Source: Cololabis saira (lineage: Eukaryota; Chordata; Actinopteri; Beloniformes; Belonidae). From it: a DNA stretch of 64,000 nt. The notes under the pieces are model-generated. The model was not told the origin of the DNA. It ran no database searches and worked only from the letters and a program-made list of their open reading frames with translations. Position 1 is the first letter of the stretch. The number at the start of each line of letters is the position of its first letter. The stretch is from assembly GCF_033807715.1 (NCBI RefSeq), contig NC_084589.1:55196066-55260065 (forward strand). The letters run 5' to 3'. Below are positions 31,508 through 42,689 of the stretch, one piece after another. The translations under genes were made by a program, and so were the position numbers.

Positions 31508-31515
<8 letters not shown>
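29919..31515 (-). mobile_element. Tc1/mariner element with long inverted ends
   Basis: The inverted ends of about 200 bp agree almost base for base. The left starts CAGTGAGAGTAAAAAGTATT. The right in reverse starts with T in place of C and then AGTGAGAGTAAAAAGTATTT. Both carry an outer TTTGACCCCTTGCTG and an inner TATTTGATCCC block, the double-site arrangement of IR/DR Tc1 elements. TA repeats flank both sides, matching TA target duplication. It encloses an unbroken transposase. Confidence 0.93.
30135..31157 (-). CDS. Tc1-like DD34E transposase, full length
   Basis: 340 residues from [16 protein letters not shown] to KGFATKY, the usual Tc1/Sleeping Beauty length. It has a paired-type N-terminal DNA-binding half (helix-turn-helix around 10-45 and 85-110) with a basic NRPRSG linker (54-59). 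The catalytic triad is D153 (WSDETK), D244 (FQHDNDPKH) and E279 (LNPIENLW), spaced DD34E. No stop or frameshift is present. The open frame extends 29 codons upstream, but MGKTKEL is the family start. Codon use and intact ends suggest a fairly young copy. Activity is not shown by sequence alone. Confidence 0.93.
   Translation of the reverse strand: MGKTKELSQDLRDRIVDLHKSGIGYKNISKMLGIKVTTIGAIVRKSKKFNMTINRPRSGAPQKISPRGVARIMRTVINRPATTQRELVNDLKAAGTTVTRKTIGNTLRRNGLKSCSARKVPLLKKAHVEARLKYANDHLKDAQSDWEKVLWSDETKIELFGLNSTRRVWRKKNAAYDPRNTVPTVKHGGGNIMFWGCFSAKGTGLLHRISGKMDGAMYRAVLGNNLLPSASKLKMGRGWVFQHDNDPKHTAKATKEWLKKKHIKVMEWPSQSPDLNPIENLWRELKVRVAKRQPTNLNDLERICKEEWAKIPPDMCANLVVNYNKRLTAVLANKGFATKY

Positions 31516-31594
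<79 letters not shown>
31516..31594. repeat. (TA)n microsatellite
   Basis: About 79 bp of TA directly at the right Tc1 border; a shorter one (29,876-29,918) flanks the left. They probably were one tract before insertion. Confidence 0.97.
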
Positions 31595-31599
<5 letters not shown>

Positions 31600-31647
31600 T
31601 ATAAATTTCAAATTTGCATAAAATTAGCTTGCATTCTGTTACTATGC

Positions 31648-31763
<116 letters not shown>

Positions 31764-32034
31764 TGATGGTGAGGCAGAGCATGTGAGTGAAGAAGAGGCA
31801 CAGTCTGTACAGCATGCATCAGATGACAGCAGTCCTGACGCTTTCATACTCTAATACATACACTAAAAACAATGCAGTGTATTGCTTTTGCTGTAAGCTC
31901 TTTTCTACAAAAGACTACAACATAATAAATCGGGGTGTGAATGACTGGTCAAACATAAATTCTGTTCTACAAAGCCATGGGGGAAGTTCTGAGCACACAA
32001 ATAACATGATCAAGTGGAGAGAACTTGATATACC

Positions 32035-32306
32035 ATTGCAATACCATTCTCTGCAACCTGCATAAATAACATCTGTAAATATCCATCTGTTTTTCTTTTT
32101 GTATACTAGTATTTTTTTATTTATTACTATTTTTATTCTCCTTCTTCTTATTATTATTATTATTGTATATACTGTTTATAGTGTTTTCTATTATTATTAT
32201 TATTGTGTGATATTGATGCCTCTTGTGTTTTGCACTATCCCCTTTGCTGCTGTAATCTGGAAATTTCCCCTCTGGGGGACTATTAAAGGATTTCTTATCT
32301 TATGTA
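32035..32306 (+). mobile_element. Retroelement insert I in the hAT gene
   Basis: LINE 3' tail: TAATCTGGAAATTTCCCCTC, TGGGGGACTATTAAAGGATT and (TTATC) end. Interrupts between RELDI and RLRQGK of the transposase. Confidence 0.75.
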
Positions 32307-32432
32307 CGCCTACGTCAGGGAAAGACACTTGACCATATTCAAATAACGCTTCTGGAGGCTGAAAGAAAGAGATGGCGAGATGTCCTTAAAAGGTTACTAC
32401 TTATCACCCAGTCTCTGGCCCAAAGAAACATT

Positions 32433-32688
32433 GATTTGATTTGATTTGATTTATTTGCACAACATAAAAACGGTACAAAAGTTGAAATGAACATAAAAGC
32501 ATGAAAATATGTGCAGGTGAGAAAGGAAGCCCTAAATGGGCTTATTCAAAGTTCTCACCAAGAAAATACATTGAAATAATAGCAAGAACAAAAAAACAAA
32601 AAAACAGCGTTCCAAAAAAGATGGATATTTACAAACAGACAATTTCTCAGTTGAATGAGTGCATGTGCTTGCATGTGAGCATGCACAT

Positions 32689-32745
<57 letters not shown>

Positions 32746-32857
32746 CATGTGAATGTGCACATGCAGAAGTGAGTCCACATTAAGTGGAATCACTTCTAGA
32801 CGCTTGATCAATAAGGCTGGTCTTCAATCTCTGTTTATAACTACTAATAGACAGTGT
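32433..32857 (-). mobile_element. Retroelement insert II in the hAT gene
   Basis: Reverse-oriented LINE tail starting with (TTGAT)n and TTTATTTGCACAACATAAAA. It contains (GT)n at 32,695-32,739. Separates AQRNI from FAFRGSS. Confidence 0.75.
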
Positions 32858-33729
32858 TTGCATTCAGGGGTTCATCACAACAATTATACCAGCCAGATAA
32901 TGGAAACTTTTTGAAAGAGGTTGAGTTAATGGCAGCAGTTGACCCTGTTCTACAAACCCATCTGGGCAAAATTAAAGATGGAAAGACGCACAATCATTAC
33001 CTTGGGTGCAGAATACAAAATGAGCTCATCCAGATTGTGAGTGGGAAAATACTGGAGACAATTGTGGCTCAAATAAGACAATCAAAATACTTCTCCATTA
33101 TCTTGGACTGTACACCAGACATTAGCCACCAGGAGCAGATGTCTATTATTCTGAGAATTGTCAGCATTCCTGAAAAAAAGGAAAAAGAGGAAAAGACAGA
33201 CATGAAGCCACAGATCAAGGAGCACTTCCTCGGCTTTGTGAATGTAGTGGAAACCACAGGCTTGAATCTCTCTAATGTCATCCTAAACAGACTGGAGGAG
33301 CTGAAGATTCATTTTGCAGATTGCAGAGGCCAGTCCTGTGACAATGGAGCTAACATGAAGGGCAGGCACCAAGGAGTACAAGCCAGACTGCTCCCAATCA
33401 ACCCCAGAGCTGTATTTGTGCCTTGTGGAGCACATACACTAAACCTTGTAATTGCAGATGCTGCCACATCTTCAGAAGATGCAAATGGTTTCTTTGGGTA
33501 CCTGCAAAAGATCTTCACCTTCTTTGCAGCTGCCACACAAAGATGGAGTGTTTTGAAGAAACATGTGAAGATAACTGTGAAGTCTTGGAGTGACACCAGG
33601 TGGGAGAGTAGGATCAAAAGTGTGGAGGCCGTCAGGTATCAGGCTTCTGAGGTCCGGGAGGCGTTACTGGAAGCCAGAGAGACCACCAGTGATTCTGCAG
33701 CCAAGATCGAGGCACAAGCCCTTGCAGAT

Positions 33730-34537
33730 TGATTGATTGATTGAATTTATTTATTTAAAACAGGGATAATGCACCAAAAAAAAAACATTAATCTTGTAAA
33801 ACAAGAAGAGATGCTTTGAGCCAGGTTATAGCAACAATTGCTAATTTCCGCCTGTAGTCCCTGGGCAGGTAAAGTGCTAAGCAGATACAATATTAAGATT
33901 AATTGAAATAAGACATAATAACCATAATATTTAAAAATTGGACAGAATGCACTAATAAATAAAAGCACGGAAACAAGAGCGCCAGATCATAAAGTGCACA
34001 ATAGCGACCAACAGCACATACACTCTCTCTCACTCTCATCACACATTCAAACACATACACATACAATACACAGATAACAATCATCCTCAACCACACTCAT
34101 AACCAGACACATACACACACTCACATAATATTCAACAATGTGTGCAAACCTGCTTACTTAGTAACCAGCGCTTTGACAAGCATGAGAATGTGTGAGGATT
34201 TGTACATAGAATAAGTTCTGTGGGAAGGACATTCCACTGCCCCATGGCCACAGGAAAAAGAAGAGTTCTACGTTGAGGAATACTACACTCACCCCTCGTA
34301 ACAGATCTAGTTAGACGTACTGTGTTTTCAGAGCAGAGTGTCACAAACTTTTTCAGAGGGGGGGCATAAGCATTATGAATAATTTTGTGAAGTAGACAAA
34401 CATTTGAGTGTATAATCAAGTTTTCAAAGCTCAAAATATCATATTTGGCAAGTACATGGCAATGATGGTAATGTCGTGGGTTTTTGGCATGGATCTTAAG
34501 ACTACTTTTGTACAATAACTCTAGTGGGTCCTCTCAG
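33730..34537 (-). mobile_element. Retroelement insert III in the hAT gene
   Basis: Reverse-oriented LINE 3' part: (TTGA)n with AATTTATTTATTTAAAACAG at the left. The minus-strand frame 34,132-34,515 reads YDILSFENLIIHSNVCLLHK and AYAPPLKKFV, a LINE ORF2 C-terminal remnant. Confidence 0.8.
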
Positions 34538-35099
34538 AGGAAGTTGGGTCCTACCGTTTCTTGATTTGCTGTGTCGTATGGTATGACATACTGTTCATGA
34601 CACACACTGTGAACAAGCATCTCCAGAAAGCCTCGATGCAGCTCGATGTGGCAATGAGTTCAATTTCAAAAGCAAAGGCTTCCCTCTCTGCATACCGGCA
34701 AAACGGAATCACTGGCGCCCAGACGACAGCCAAAGATCTTTGTGAAGAAAGGAATGTCGCCGCTGTGCTGAAAGCGAAGCGACTAAAAAGCACTGAGAGG
34801 CATTTCAGCTATGAGGCTCCTGATGAACCATTCACTGATGCACTGAGAAAACTGGAAGTCAACTTCTTCAACAAGGTGGTCGACTCTGCTGTGACATCCA
34901 CGGGTGAGAGATTTGAAACAGTCAAATATGGGGTGCTGCTGAACTTCACAGCTGCCTCTGAGATGTCCAGTGAATCTTTAAAGGCCCACTGCATGGAACT
35001 TGAAAAGTCCCTAAGCTTTCAAGATGACTGTGACATCAGTGGACGGGACCTCGCACAAGAGATTCAGGATCTAACAGATCTGCCATCAAAAGACATGTC

Positions 35100-35848
35100 A
35101 ATGTCAATGTCAATGTTAATTTTATTTATAAAGCACATTTAAAAACGGCAGAGGTCGACCAAAGTGCTGTACAGCATACAAAAAAATAAAACAATACCAA
35201 AAGAAAAACACAGTGCACAGTGTAGAAACAATAAAATCACTAACATACTAAAATGATCAATAAAATAGTAATAAAAAATAGAAAATAGAGAATAGACGAC
35301 AAAGAACAGACACATAAAGTGCACAATCACTTCTCACAGATGTAGGGAACTAATTTGTCACACACTAAAAGCCATAGAAAATAAATACGTTTTCAAAGAA
35401 GACTTAAAAACCTCTCGGGTCTGAGCAGATCTAACATTTAGTGGCAAACTATTCCACCGCTTAGGGCCGGCCACCGCAAAAGCTCGGTCACCTCTAGTTT
35501 TGAGCCTGGATTTTGGGACGTCTAAAAGCAACTGATTTGACGACCTCAGAGCTCTGGCTGGTGTGTGAGAGTGGAGAAGTTCATTAAGGTATTGGGGAGC
35601 CAAGCCATTCAGTGATTTAAAAACAAGCAGCAGAATCTTAAAATCAATCCTGTAGTGAACAGGAAGCCAGTGCAGGGAGGCCAGAACCGGGTCATGTGGT
35701 CACGCTTTCTACTTCCAGTCAACAGTCGAGCAGCAGCATTCTGCACCAGCTGCAGGCGTCGCACAGAACGCTGGTCTAAGCCCACGTACAAGGAGTTGCA
35801 GTAATCTAGCCGTGATGTAATAAAGGCGTGAATGACCCTCTCATGACT
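35100..35848 (-). mobile_element. Retroelement insert IV in the hAT gene (L2-like)
   Basis: Reverse-oriented. Minus frames read HAFITSRLDYCNSLYVGL, LQLVQNAAARLLTGSRKRDH and, after a frameshift, ARALRSSNQLLLDVPKSRLK and WNSLPLNVRS. This is the end of an L2/Rex-type ORF2. The tail (TGTCAA)n is at the left border. Confidence 0.88.
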
Positions 35849-36289
35849 CATGACTGCCTTTCAGCTACTTTCATTTCTCAGTGAGAAAAACCTGCATGAT
35901 ATTTATCCTAACCTTTGGAAAGCCCTAAGAATTGCAGTCCCCCTACCAGTAACCGTAGCATCAGCAGAGAGGAGCTTCTCAAGATTAAAGCTAATCAAAA
36001 CCTACCTGAGATCCACCGTGTCACAGGAACGTTGGAGTGGTCTGGCCATCATGAGCATAAATCAGGAAGTGGGAAACGGTCTGTCCTATGATGACCTCAT
36101 TGATGATTTTGCCTCCAGAAAGTGCAGAAGAGCAACATTTTCAGGTGGGTTTTTGACTCAAACATCCAAATGTTTTTCACACTTTAATTAATAACAGATT
36201 AAGACAATTAGGATTGTATATATAAATGTGTGTGCATTTGCATTTGCTTAACTGTGACATTTTTCACAATTTATTCCAGGCATTCCAGA

Positions 36290-37690
36290 TAGACCGAACT
36301 ATCCACACTGAAGAACAGTCTTTCCACTGGGAGACACACAGATTGAACAGGTCGTGTCATACAAATATCTAGGAGTCCAGGTGGACAATCAGCTCAAATG
36401 GAATGTCCACGTGGATTACCTGTGTGCAAAGTTGGCACAGCGCTTACACTTTCTTCGTAGGCCCAGGCTATTCGGTGTAAGCAAAGGAGTCATGTCCACA
36501 TTCTATGATGCTGTCCTTGGCAGCATCCTTAGATACGGCATGGCAGCCTGGTATGGGACGTTGTCAGTCCAGCTCAAATCTAGAATAGCTAAAATGAAAA
36601 AAACAGCCATGAAGGTAATCGGTAGGAAAGACTCTCCGTCACTACAGGCAACTTTCGAGAAAACTGTTGTCAGCCTGGCAAATAGAATACTGTCCGACCC
36701 TTCACATATCTTATATCCCGAGTATGAGCTGCTACCCTCGGCTAGGCGCTACAGAGCGAGCCGCTGCAGGTATAATCATTATAAAATGTCCTTCCTACCT
36801 ACTTCAATTGCCCTTTTGAACAAAAAATAGGGCCTTTTGTATGCTGTGTTGGGGGTTGTGCCTGTGTTCCCTCAGCTCCATGTTCCCCCACTGCCCAACC
36901 CCTACCTAATCCCCCTCCCTCCTCACTCCTACCCCCTCCCAACCCCTCACCCTTCCTACCGAGTGGGGGGGCATGGAAACTACGAATACTACAAAAACTA
37001 CGAATACTATAAATACTACAAATACTACAAATACTACAAAAACTACGAATACTACAAATACTACAAATACTACAAAAACTACGAATACTACAAATACTAC
37101 AAATACTACAAATACTACAAATACTACAAAAACTACAAATACTACAAAAACAGCACAAATCATGTACAGTATTTTTGCGGACGCTAGTGGTTGGTAGAGG
37201 AACCAAAGGTCTGGATCCATGACCCGGGCTCTGAACTGGGTTCTGAACCAGCAACCCTTTTGTATGCTGTGTTGGGGGTTGTGCCTGTGTTCCCTCAGCT
37301 CCATGTTCCCCCACTGCCCAACCCCTACCTAATCCCCCTCCCTCCTCACTCTTACCCCCTCCCAACCCCTCACCCTTCCTACCGAGTGGGGGGGCATGGA
37401 GCGGGGGGTGCATAGGGGCAGCCCCTAGTACTGTACTTTTTTATCTGTGTGTTTTGCACTACTGTACTTTTGTACGATGATTTACTACTTGGATTTTGAT
37501 TGTTGATCTTTTGATAGTACTCTTGTATGATGATTTATAACTGGTACTTGAATTTTTACAATGATGAACTGTGAACTGCTGAAATGCTGTTGTTGATTGT
37601 TTGTCTCATGTTTTAAAAAGACGCTGTATGCACTTTGGCACCTTTGCCCAAAACAAATTTCCCCTCGGGGACAATAAAGTATATCTCATA
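36290..37690 (+). mobile_element. LINE 3' part with duplicated tail
   Basis: The frame 36,354-36,830 reads SYKYLGVQVDNQLKWNVHVD, LHFLRRPRLFGVSKGVM and LPSARRYRASRCRYNHYKMS, ending LPTSIALLNKK: a LINE ORF2 C terminus. The UTR ends in TTTCCCCTCGGGGACAATAA and (ATCTC)n. A block of about 145 bp (36,833-36,975) recurs at 37,256-37,400 around a (TACAAA)n tract. Confidence 0.82.
36976..37145. repeat. (ACTACAAAT)n microsatellite
   Basis: ACTACAAAT, ACTACAAAA and ACTACGAAT units between the two copies of the LINE UTR block. It gives spurious Tyr/Asn- and Thr-rich frames. Confidence 0.95.
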
Positions 37691-37744
37691 TCTCATCTCA
37701 TCTCACTGTACACATTGTGACTAGAGTTTAATGCAATCACGAGT

Positions 37745-37880
37745 CTTCTGACCTGAAAAAGAAAAACCTTTCCACTGTAAACCTTTTCATTCATTCAGTC
37801 ATCTGACCTAAAGAGGCAAAAACATACCCACACTGAGGAAAAAACCTTTCCAGTGTAAACATTTATGTTCTACACATGAA
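37745..37880 (+). pseudogene. C2H2 zinc-finger fragment
   Basis: GAAAAACCTTTCCACTGTAA and CACACTGAGGAAAAAACCTT resemble the linker HT(G/E)EKPF and first Cys of two successive C2H2 fingers, with a finger-like FSHLT between. Stops and indels break the frame. Probably a relic of a zinc-finger gene. Confidence 0.5.
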
Positions 37881-37954
37881 TCGTGTGGGCCTGATGCAGA
37901 AAAGTCCATGCATGCTATAGAGAACCAAAGTTTAGCTATTCACACAGCTGTCAG

Positions 37955-38065
<111 letters not shown>

Positions 38066-38710
38066 AGATATACTCTACTGTCCTGAGACATTCATAGCCT
38101 TTAGGCTTGTGTTTACAATTTTTGTAGCTGAAAAAGCTAATTTCATGTTTCGGAGCTGTTATTTTATTTGTATTTGTTTACAATAAGCCTGTAGGCTTAT
38201 TAACAGTTTATTATTTATGTCAGTGTCAGTGGTTCTCAAACTATGTCCAAGAGCCTCAGTATTACATATATCTGTATTTGGCCACATACTCCAATCTCAG
38301 AATATGTTGTTCCAGGAACCTCCAGGAAAGTTTGCTGAGAAAGATTTGCACCACATTCTCTGGAGTTTTGGTGTAATATTCAATAAATGTTTCTACCTCA
38401 TTCTGATGTGTTTGTCTACCTACTCTGAATATGGATTTTAACTGTTTTTAAGGTGAGAGAAACCCTGCAAAAACACTGGCCAAAATCAGTCCAAATTGGC
38501 CCAAATCGGCGCGGCTGCCACAATTCCTGCTTAGGGCCCCCTGGGAGCCAGGATCGGCACTGGGTAGATACTGCCTATACATTATGTGTAGTTCTGTGGT
38601 TATTGTTTTCCCATTGTTTTTATCTTCATGGGTTTTCTTTTTTTTTACTATTTATGCTTTTTATTGTCACTGCAAGGTTTACACTAAAGCTCTTTTCTTT
38701 TCTATTCTAA
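38066..38710. other. No gene seen
   Basis: AT-rich unique-looking sequence; one 85-codon plus frame (38,453-38,710) is not recognised and includes TTTTCTTTTCTATTC runs. Confidence 0.45.
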
Positions 38711-39457
38711 GGCCCCGTTTACACGGAGCAAAAACGGAGGCATTTTCATGCGTTTTGGCCGTTCGTTTACCAGAAAACGGAGCTCAAAGCCCCCAAAAAC
38801 CATCATTTCTGAAAACGCCGGCCAAAGTGGAGATTTACAAAAACTCAGTTTTCACGTTTGCGTCTAACAGAGGAAAACGGAGGAAAACTGAGATTTATGT
38901 CACATTATGCGACAGAAACGTCACCAGCAGCGTCATGAGTGCGACCTGTGTTTACAATTTGTTTGGCCACCGCGACGATGGAAGCTGTTAAAGAAGTGCT
39001 GGTTTTTACGCTTTTGCACTTTTTGACTGTTTGCATTTGCATTCACAACTGCTGTATGATGTCAACGAGCAGAGGAGAAGGACTGCTCGGAGGTCTGCAA
39101 CTATTTCAACGATATTACATCAACTTCATCTCCAACCAAGGCAAAGGGTTGCCTGCCGACGGCGTCGGCGTCGTTTTTGGATCCGACCAGGGCGAACCGC
39201 TCGCTGGTGGGAAAACTTTGAAAACGAAGTTGTTGTCCCGGAGGAATGGCGTGAGAACTTCAGGATGTCACGGTCATCGCTACTGTCCCTGTCGGAGTTA
39301 CTGCGCCCCCACATAGAAGGGCAGACAACTGTCATGCAGCGCCCGGTCAGGGTAATGAAAAAAGTAGCTGCACCCTCTACTATTTAGCTGACGAGGGGAG
39401 ACAAGCAAGACGGCAAACGCATTTGGTCTATCTAGATCTGTCGTTTCAATCATTGTC

Positions 39458-40239
39458 AGACAGGTGTGTAAAGCAATAACTGTGCACTTGGGTCCTAAAC
39501 AGGGGCGAAAATCCCGGGGGGGACAGGGGGGATCATTTGAGACAGAATTAATAATTTTGGAACAATGCAGTAGTATTTAGTAGTGATGCACCAAAATGAA
39601 CATTTGTGGCCCAAACCGAAATCGAAAATAATAATAAACAGTAAAATCTCATTACACTTAAAACAAGACTCATCACTGGAAAAAAACAACAATTTTCACC
39701 TGTTTCAAGTAAATTTTCACTTGAAATAAGTAGTAAAATCTGCCAGTGGAACAAGATTTATCTTCTCATTACAAGCAAAACAATCTTGTTCCACTGGCAG
39801 ATTTTTCTACTTATTTTAAGTGAAAATCTACTTGTAACAGGTGAAAATTGTTGGTTTTTTCCAGTGATGAGTCTTGTTTTAAGAGTAATGACATTTTTTT
39901 TTTAACTAAAAATGAGACATTTTAACTAGAAATAATACAGATATTCTTGTACAGATTGTGGGTTTTTGTATCAGTGTATTATGTCACATGTGTGTATTAT
40001 TGCACCTTCACCTAATACCATTGTTTTGTTTTGCTCTAAGAAAGCTCTTCTGCCTGTTTGAGATAGAGATGGAAATGTCAAAATGCTGGATTAAAGGAAG
40101 GATCAAACTTTTATTCTTTGTCCCCCCCTGGATTTATTCTCTAAAATGTTACTGTTCATTGTCCCCCCCAACTATGAAACGGGATTTTCGCCCCTGGACA
40201 GGTGTGTAAAGCAATAACTGTGCACTTGGGTCCTAAATA
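39458..40239. repeat. 41-bp direct duplication flanking a nested MITE
   Basis: GACAGGTGTGTAAAGCAATA and the next 21 bases (39,458-39,498) recur without change at 40,199-40,239, on either side of the MITE. Far longer than a normal target duplication. Confidence 0.9.
39499..40198. mobile_element. MITE with CAGGGGCGAAAATCCCG ends
   Basis: The left end is CAGGGGCGAAAATCCCGGGG and the right in reverse is CAGGGGCGAAAATCCCGTTT. Inside is a second palindromic element of about 240 bp (39,650-39,880) with CACTGGAAAAAA and ACAATTTTCACCTG arms. Non-coding. Confidence 0.88.
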
Positions 40240-40961
40240 CATGAAACTGCCCACAACAGAATGTGCTGTCCAGCAGCTTGTGCAGGATTTGAACCGGCTC
40301 ACGGTCTCCCTCAGTGCCCGGGTGCTGTGGATGGGACTCATGTGGAGATCAAGCAACCATCAGATAATTCCACTGACTACCTGAACAGAAAAGGGAGGTT
40401 TACTTTGAATATCCAAGCCACCTCGGATTACAAATATTCTTTTATGGACGTGGTAGTGAAATGGCCAGGGAGTGTGCACGACGCCCGTGTTTTTGCAACT
40501 CCTCACTGAACACCTGCCTGAAAAATGGAAAAATCCCCCCCAAGAGACCTTGTTGATGACGAAGAGGCCATACCAGTTTATCTACCCGGCGATCCTGCAT
40601 ACCCACTGCTCCCATATCTCATGAAAGAATATGCAAATGGGGGACACACTGCCCAGGAACAGTACTTTGGACTACATTTGTGCCGAGCACGAATGGTGAC
40701 TGAGTGTGAATTTGGGAGAGTAAAAGCTTCAGAGTCCTGAGAAGGGCGATGGACATTCATCTGAATGACCTTCCCGTTGTTATTTATGCTTGCTTCGTGC
40801 TGCATAATTATTGTGAAGCTTCAGAGGACAGGATAGACGACAACAGTGTTACTGTTAATTCAGTACGACAGGGACAACCAGCCGGATTCAGAAGTCGCTG
40901 TCAGAGACAGCTGGACAGCAGAAGGGAAGAGGGTCAGGAGAATCCTCACATGGATCCATAA

Positions 40962-41860
40962 AAGACACTTTTCTCCACTGTGTTTGAGAGAGAGAGCCAG
41001 TGTTGTTGCTTAAAGATATTTCTAATAAAACATTAATGTTAGTGCAATTGTGTTAACAAAAATGTTCAAAATGTCCGTGTGCACCACCAGTAATTAAAGC
41101 ATTTTAAGTTTACATTTTTTGGCTTTTTTTTTTACATTTAAAGTTGTTTACAATAAGTCACTTGAATAGAGACAGCCAAGTCTAAATGTTTGGTTTGGTT
41201 GAATGCCATTGTTCATTGTTGTACTCTTATGTCGATTAATCACACAGACACACTCCTGAATTAGTTTTCAGACTTTTTATTTCTGAATAGATCTGACACT
41301 GTAAAGATTCACAAAAACATAGTGCAAATAAGCTGCCTCTAAAATACCCATTTTGATGATTAAATAAAAGCATTCAAGAATAACGCAGTTGTACAGCTGT
41401 TCAACAAAAATGCTGCAGAAATACTGTTCAAGTAAACAAAGACTCAAGAGGCTTGAACTGACCTCAGTGTTACAAACTCTTGGAGCTGCCAAAGTAAACA
41501 TTTCACACATAAAACCCCTAAAACTAGTGCACCCATTTCTGTCAACATTTGAAGTATTGCAGCTTGCCATTTCACATCTCAAACTAACAGTGCAGGAACG
41601 GCCATGACTCCCAAACGGAGGTCATCATTGGGTGAGGTAAGATTCACTAATCTCCCTCAAGAAGAGACCGGGTTTATGAAAACTGCTGCATTCCCTCACC
41701 AGATGTGTTAAATCTGCTGGGTTGATGGTGCTAAGTGGTACAGCATTCCGTGTTCTATTGTCGGCCGATGAGTCGGTGGGAATGTGGGAAGTGCTGAATT
41801 TGAATTTGGGGGGTATGAGCGTAGTGGTGTGTGTGCAAACATCTGTCCATAAGGTAGACC
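40962..41860. other. Flank of the Harbinger copy, possible accessory remnant
   Basis: Minus-strand open frames 41,277-41,582 and 41,625-41,885 (CTHTTTLIPPKFKFSTSH; STINPADLTHLVRECSSFHK) could be the decayed Myb-like accessory gene that Harbinger elements carry, which often lies in the opposite orientation. Not certain. Confidence 0.35.
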
Positions 41861-42007
41861 CTCCAGAAAAACGGGCTAAAATCATTGATTATGCGATTAA
41901 ATGTGCAGATTTTTTATGTGCTTTTATGCGGTGAAATTGCGGAATATGCTGGAAGTCGTGGAATATGCGGAAAGTTGCGATATATGCGAAATATGCAGGA
42001 AGTTGCG

Positions 42008-42059
42008 GATTCGGCGCTGAGCTCTTCCCTCTTCGCTCGCCGCTACTGAGGGAATCCTT

Positions 42060-42105
<46 letters not shown>

Positions 42106-42128
42106 CTGTCTCGTCTGATCTGAGGTCG
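42008..42128 (-). rRNA. 28S rRNA 5' end, fragment
   Basis: On the minus strand it reads CGACCTCAGATCAGACGAGA, then the universal TGAATTTAAGCATATTACTA, GCGGAGGAAAAGAAACTAAC and GTAGCGGCGAGCGAAGAGGG. This is the first about 120 bases of vertebrate 28S. One or more bases differ from the usual sequence (GACAGCCCGCTG in place of GACAACCCGCTG). Truncated, so not a working rRNA gene. Confidence 0.95.
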
Positions 42129-42535
42129 TAGACGAAAAAAAAAAAGGAGAGCGCGGGTGGAGAGGAGATGGGCGGTGGCCGTCTCTCTCCCTCCAGCCCG
42201 CGGCTCAGTGCTCGGTGATTGCCGGGCGCGCCGGCGCGGCGAGAGGACGAGCTGGGGCTCCGTCACCCCACACGTCCGCCGTGGATGGGAGCGTGGATGT
42301 GTGGGGTGGATGGGAGCGTGGATGTGTGGGGTGGATGGGAGCGTGCGTCCGCCTCCGCCGGCAGCCGCGCCCACCGCGCAAGCGGGGGGCTCGGCGGAGA
42401 CGGCACTCCTTTTTCCTCTCACCCCCGCGGGTGAGAGCTGCTGTTTGGGGGGTGGCGGTTTCTGCGAGGGGTGCGGAGGTCCCGGGCGGGTCCCGCACGT
42501 CGCGACCGGGCGTCCCGACATGTCACTCACAACAC
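42129..42535 (-). other. ITS2 of ribosomal DNA, partial
   Basis: GC-rich spacer next to the 28S start in the correct order. It includes a repeated GGATGGGAGCGTGGATGTGT block (three copies at 42,285-42,345). No 5.8S sequence follows; the spacer stops at CGACATGTCACTCACAACAC. ORFs here are spurious. Confidence 0.8.
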
Positions 42536-42689
42536 TTCCCCCTTTTTCCAAACTTTATGCGAAAATGTTCGGCTTGTGAAATCAAGCGAGCCCCGCATTA
42601 TTTGCATATTCAGCGCGGACATATGCGATTATCGCGGGAAATATGCGCTCTTTTAGGAATAAATGTATCGCCGCGTAATCTGCGCCATT

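Larger units (their letters stand above)
31770..36165 (+). pseudogene. hAT transposase gene split by four insertions
   Basis: Five coding blocks in order: 31,770-32,034 (zinc finger of TTF type, VYCFCCKLFSTKDYN, then SEHTNNMIKWRELDI), 32,307-32,432 (RLRQGKTLDHIQITLLEAER), 32,858-33,729 (FAFRGSSQQLYQPDNGNF; DUF4371-like part with SCDNGANMKG and PCGAHTLNLV), 34,538-35,099 (EVGSYRFLICCVVWYDILF) and 35,849-36,165 (C-terminal hAT dimerisation: PVTVASAERSFSRLKLIKTY). The blocks abut at residue level once the insertions are ignored. Related to the ZMYM5-like hAT proteins of fish. Cannot make a protein as it stands. Confidence 0.88.
38980..40961 (+). pseudogene. HARBI1-like Harbinger nuclease, frameshifted
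   Basis: Blocks occur in family order but in changing frames: RFWIRPGRTARWWENFENEV (39,160s), SLSELLRPHIEGQTTVM, ANAFGLSRSVVSIIVRQVCK (39,415-39,470), then after the nested element [20 protein letters not shown], the catalytic [63 protein letters not shown], and VVIYACFVLHNYCE. All three acidic positions (VDGT, VHDA, TECEFG) are visible. There are at least four frameshifts, a stop after VKASES and the insertion, so it is dead. Confidence 0.88.
38711..40980 (+). mobile_element. PIF/Harbinger element, broken
   Basis: Starts GGCCCCGTTTACACGGAGCA with a 190-bp leader shared by the fragment at 15,975, followed by a HARBI1-type nuclease remnant. A right end matching the left was not found before 42 kb. 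A MITE sits inside the coding part at 39,499-40,198. Confidence 0.82.
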
